Source of the DNA: RBG-16-66-20 sp964616875
GTDB lineage: Bacteria; Pseudomonadota; Gammaproteobacteria; Burkholderiales; SG8-39
Length of the DNA: 7,829 bases
Assembly (NCBI GenBank): GCA_964616875.1
Contig: CAZTSJ010000062.1
Location: 1-7,829 of the forward strand
Direction of reading: 5' to 3'
How positions within the stretch are numbered: position 1 is the stretch's first letter; each line of letters starts with the position of its first letter. The notes beneath the pieces are model-generated. The model worked only from the letters and a program-made list of their open reading frames with translations. It was not told where the DNA came from and made no database searches. Made by a program: the position numbers and the translations under genes. Below are positions 7,348 through 7,829 of this stretch, piece by piece.

Positions 7348-7420
7348 TTTTCGCCCTGGAACAGAAATTTGAGACGGTGCGGAAGTAAATATCGTAGCAC
7401 ACACGCCTATCTAGTAATGA

Positions 7421-7458
7421 AAAAGGCCGGCCGGGTCTTACTGCCGGGCCGGCCTTTT
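7421..7458 (-). terminator. Strong GC-rich rho-independent terminator, possibly bidirectional
   Basis: The arms AAAAGGCCGGCC (7421-7432) and GGCCGGCCTTTT (7447-7458) are perfectly complementary over 12 bp around a 14-nt loop. On the minus strand the hairpin is followed by TTTTTCATT and begins 19 nt past the stop of the gene at 7478, so it most likely ends that transcript. On the plus strand it is followed by TTTTCC, so it could also work in the other direction, although no plus-strand gene leads into it. It separates the prepilin-like gene from the small membrane protein gene. Confidence 0.85.
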
Positions 7459-7477
7459 CCGTGGTGCGATTCGCCGC

Positions 7478-7828
7478 TTACATCGAGCGGCAGAGCGTGT
7501 AGACGTTGGTGCCGGTTTCCGTGTAATTCACGCCCGCGGGCGCGACTGCAAGGATGGGCGGATTGGCAGCGGCCTGGAGCTGGCCGCGCACGGTGCTACT
7601 GGCCATAATTCCAGCATCCATCTGCGTATCCACCGCGATCGCGATCTTGTCCGCCAGGGTCGCCGAGCAGACGATCAGGCCGGAAAATCCACCGACGCCG
7701 ACGGCGGTTCCGAGTGCGGTGGCACCCGCTCCATCGCCGGTTTGCACGCCGAGCATCCCCGCTACCGCATTGAACGGCTGCGTCGCGCCGTTACCCGCGA
7801 CGAAACCCGATCGCCGCAGGTGGTCCCA
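7478..7828 (-). CDS. C-terminal part of a probable type IV prepilin-like protein (runs off the right edge)
   Basis: An open frame with no in-frame stop back to the right edge; 116 codons are visible, and a Met at 7756 is internal rather than a likely start. The translation begins WDHLRRSGFVAGNGATQPFN, passes through VGGFSGLIVCSATLADKIA and AVDTQMDAG, and ends GTNVYTLCRSM. The small-residue-rich, secreted character and two cysteines, one in mid-sequence and one near the end (LIVCSA, YTLCRS), recall the globular C-terminal domain of type IV pilin/pseudopilin-like proteins, where such cysteines form a disulfide. The diagnostic prepilin cleavage site and N-terminal helix would lie outside the window, so the family call is tentative. 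That it is a real gene is well supported by the terminator 19 nt past its stop. A phage or other surface protein is the alternative. Confidence 0.55.
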   Translation of the reverse strand, partial: WDHLRRSGFVAGNGATQPFNAVAGMLGVQTGDGAGATALGTAVGVGGFSGLIVCSATLADKIAIAVDTQMDAGIMASSTVRGQLQAAANPPILAVAPAGVNYTETGTNVYTLCRSM

Positions 7829-7829
7829 C

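Noticed and set aside
7348..7404. A GTG-initiated 19-residue extension of the small membrane protein
   Set aside because: The added residues are polar with no signal, and the ATG directly before the first helix is the more natural start.

Overview
The first 6.8 kb is an ordinary, G+C-rich bacterial chromosome segment carrying the lptB–rpoN neighbourhood. It reads entirely on the minus strand, in the order kdsD, kdsC, lptC, lptA, lptB, rpoN, hpf, ptsN, hprK, rapZ (transcribed from about 6838 down to 1 and running off the left edge). HPr kinase/phosphorylase (hprK) between ptsN and rapZ, together with a Gram-negative LPS-export block, points to a betaproteobacterium. I cannot name the genus.

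Functionally the cluster has two halves. KdsD and KdsC make Kdo, the inner-core sugar of LPS. LptC, LptA and LptB are parts of the machine that moves LPS from the inner membrane across the periplasm. Downstream come sigma-54 (RpoN), the ribosome hibernation factor Hpf, the nitrogen-PTS enzyme EIIA-Ntr (PtsN), HPr kinase (HprK) and the start of the RNA adaptor/nucleotide-binding protein RapZ. Gaps are 30 bp or less and several genes overlap: kdsC/lptC and lptA/lptB by ATGA, lptC/lptA by about 14 nt, rpoN/hpf by TAATG, ptsN/hprK by 32 nt. This implies one long, translationally coupled operon. The only internal promoter hint is a TATAAT in the hpf–ptsN gap.

The last ~950 bp differs. Divergent from kdsD is an 83-codon piece of a KefB-type (CPA2) cation/proton antiporter, lacking the first membrane helix and everything after about the fourth. 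It is cut at about 7117 and its stop overlaps the stop of a convergent gene for a 73-residue two-helix membrane protein in lower-G+C DNA (about 53%). Beyond that lies a strong GC-rich hairpin terminator and the C-terminal end of a gene resembling a type IV prepilin-like protein, open at the right edge. This end looks like a rearranged or accessory junction next to a conserved housekeeping operon. I see no integrase, transposase, CRISPR array, tRNA or rRNA, and nothing I can defend as a new multi-gene system.
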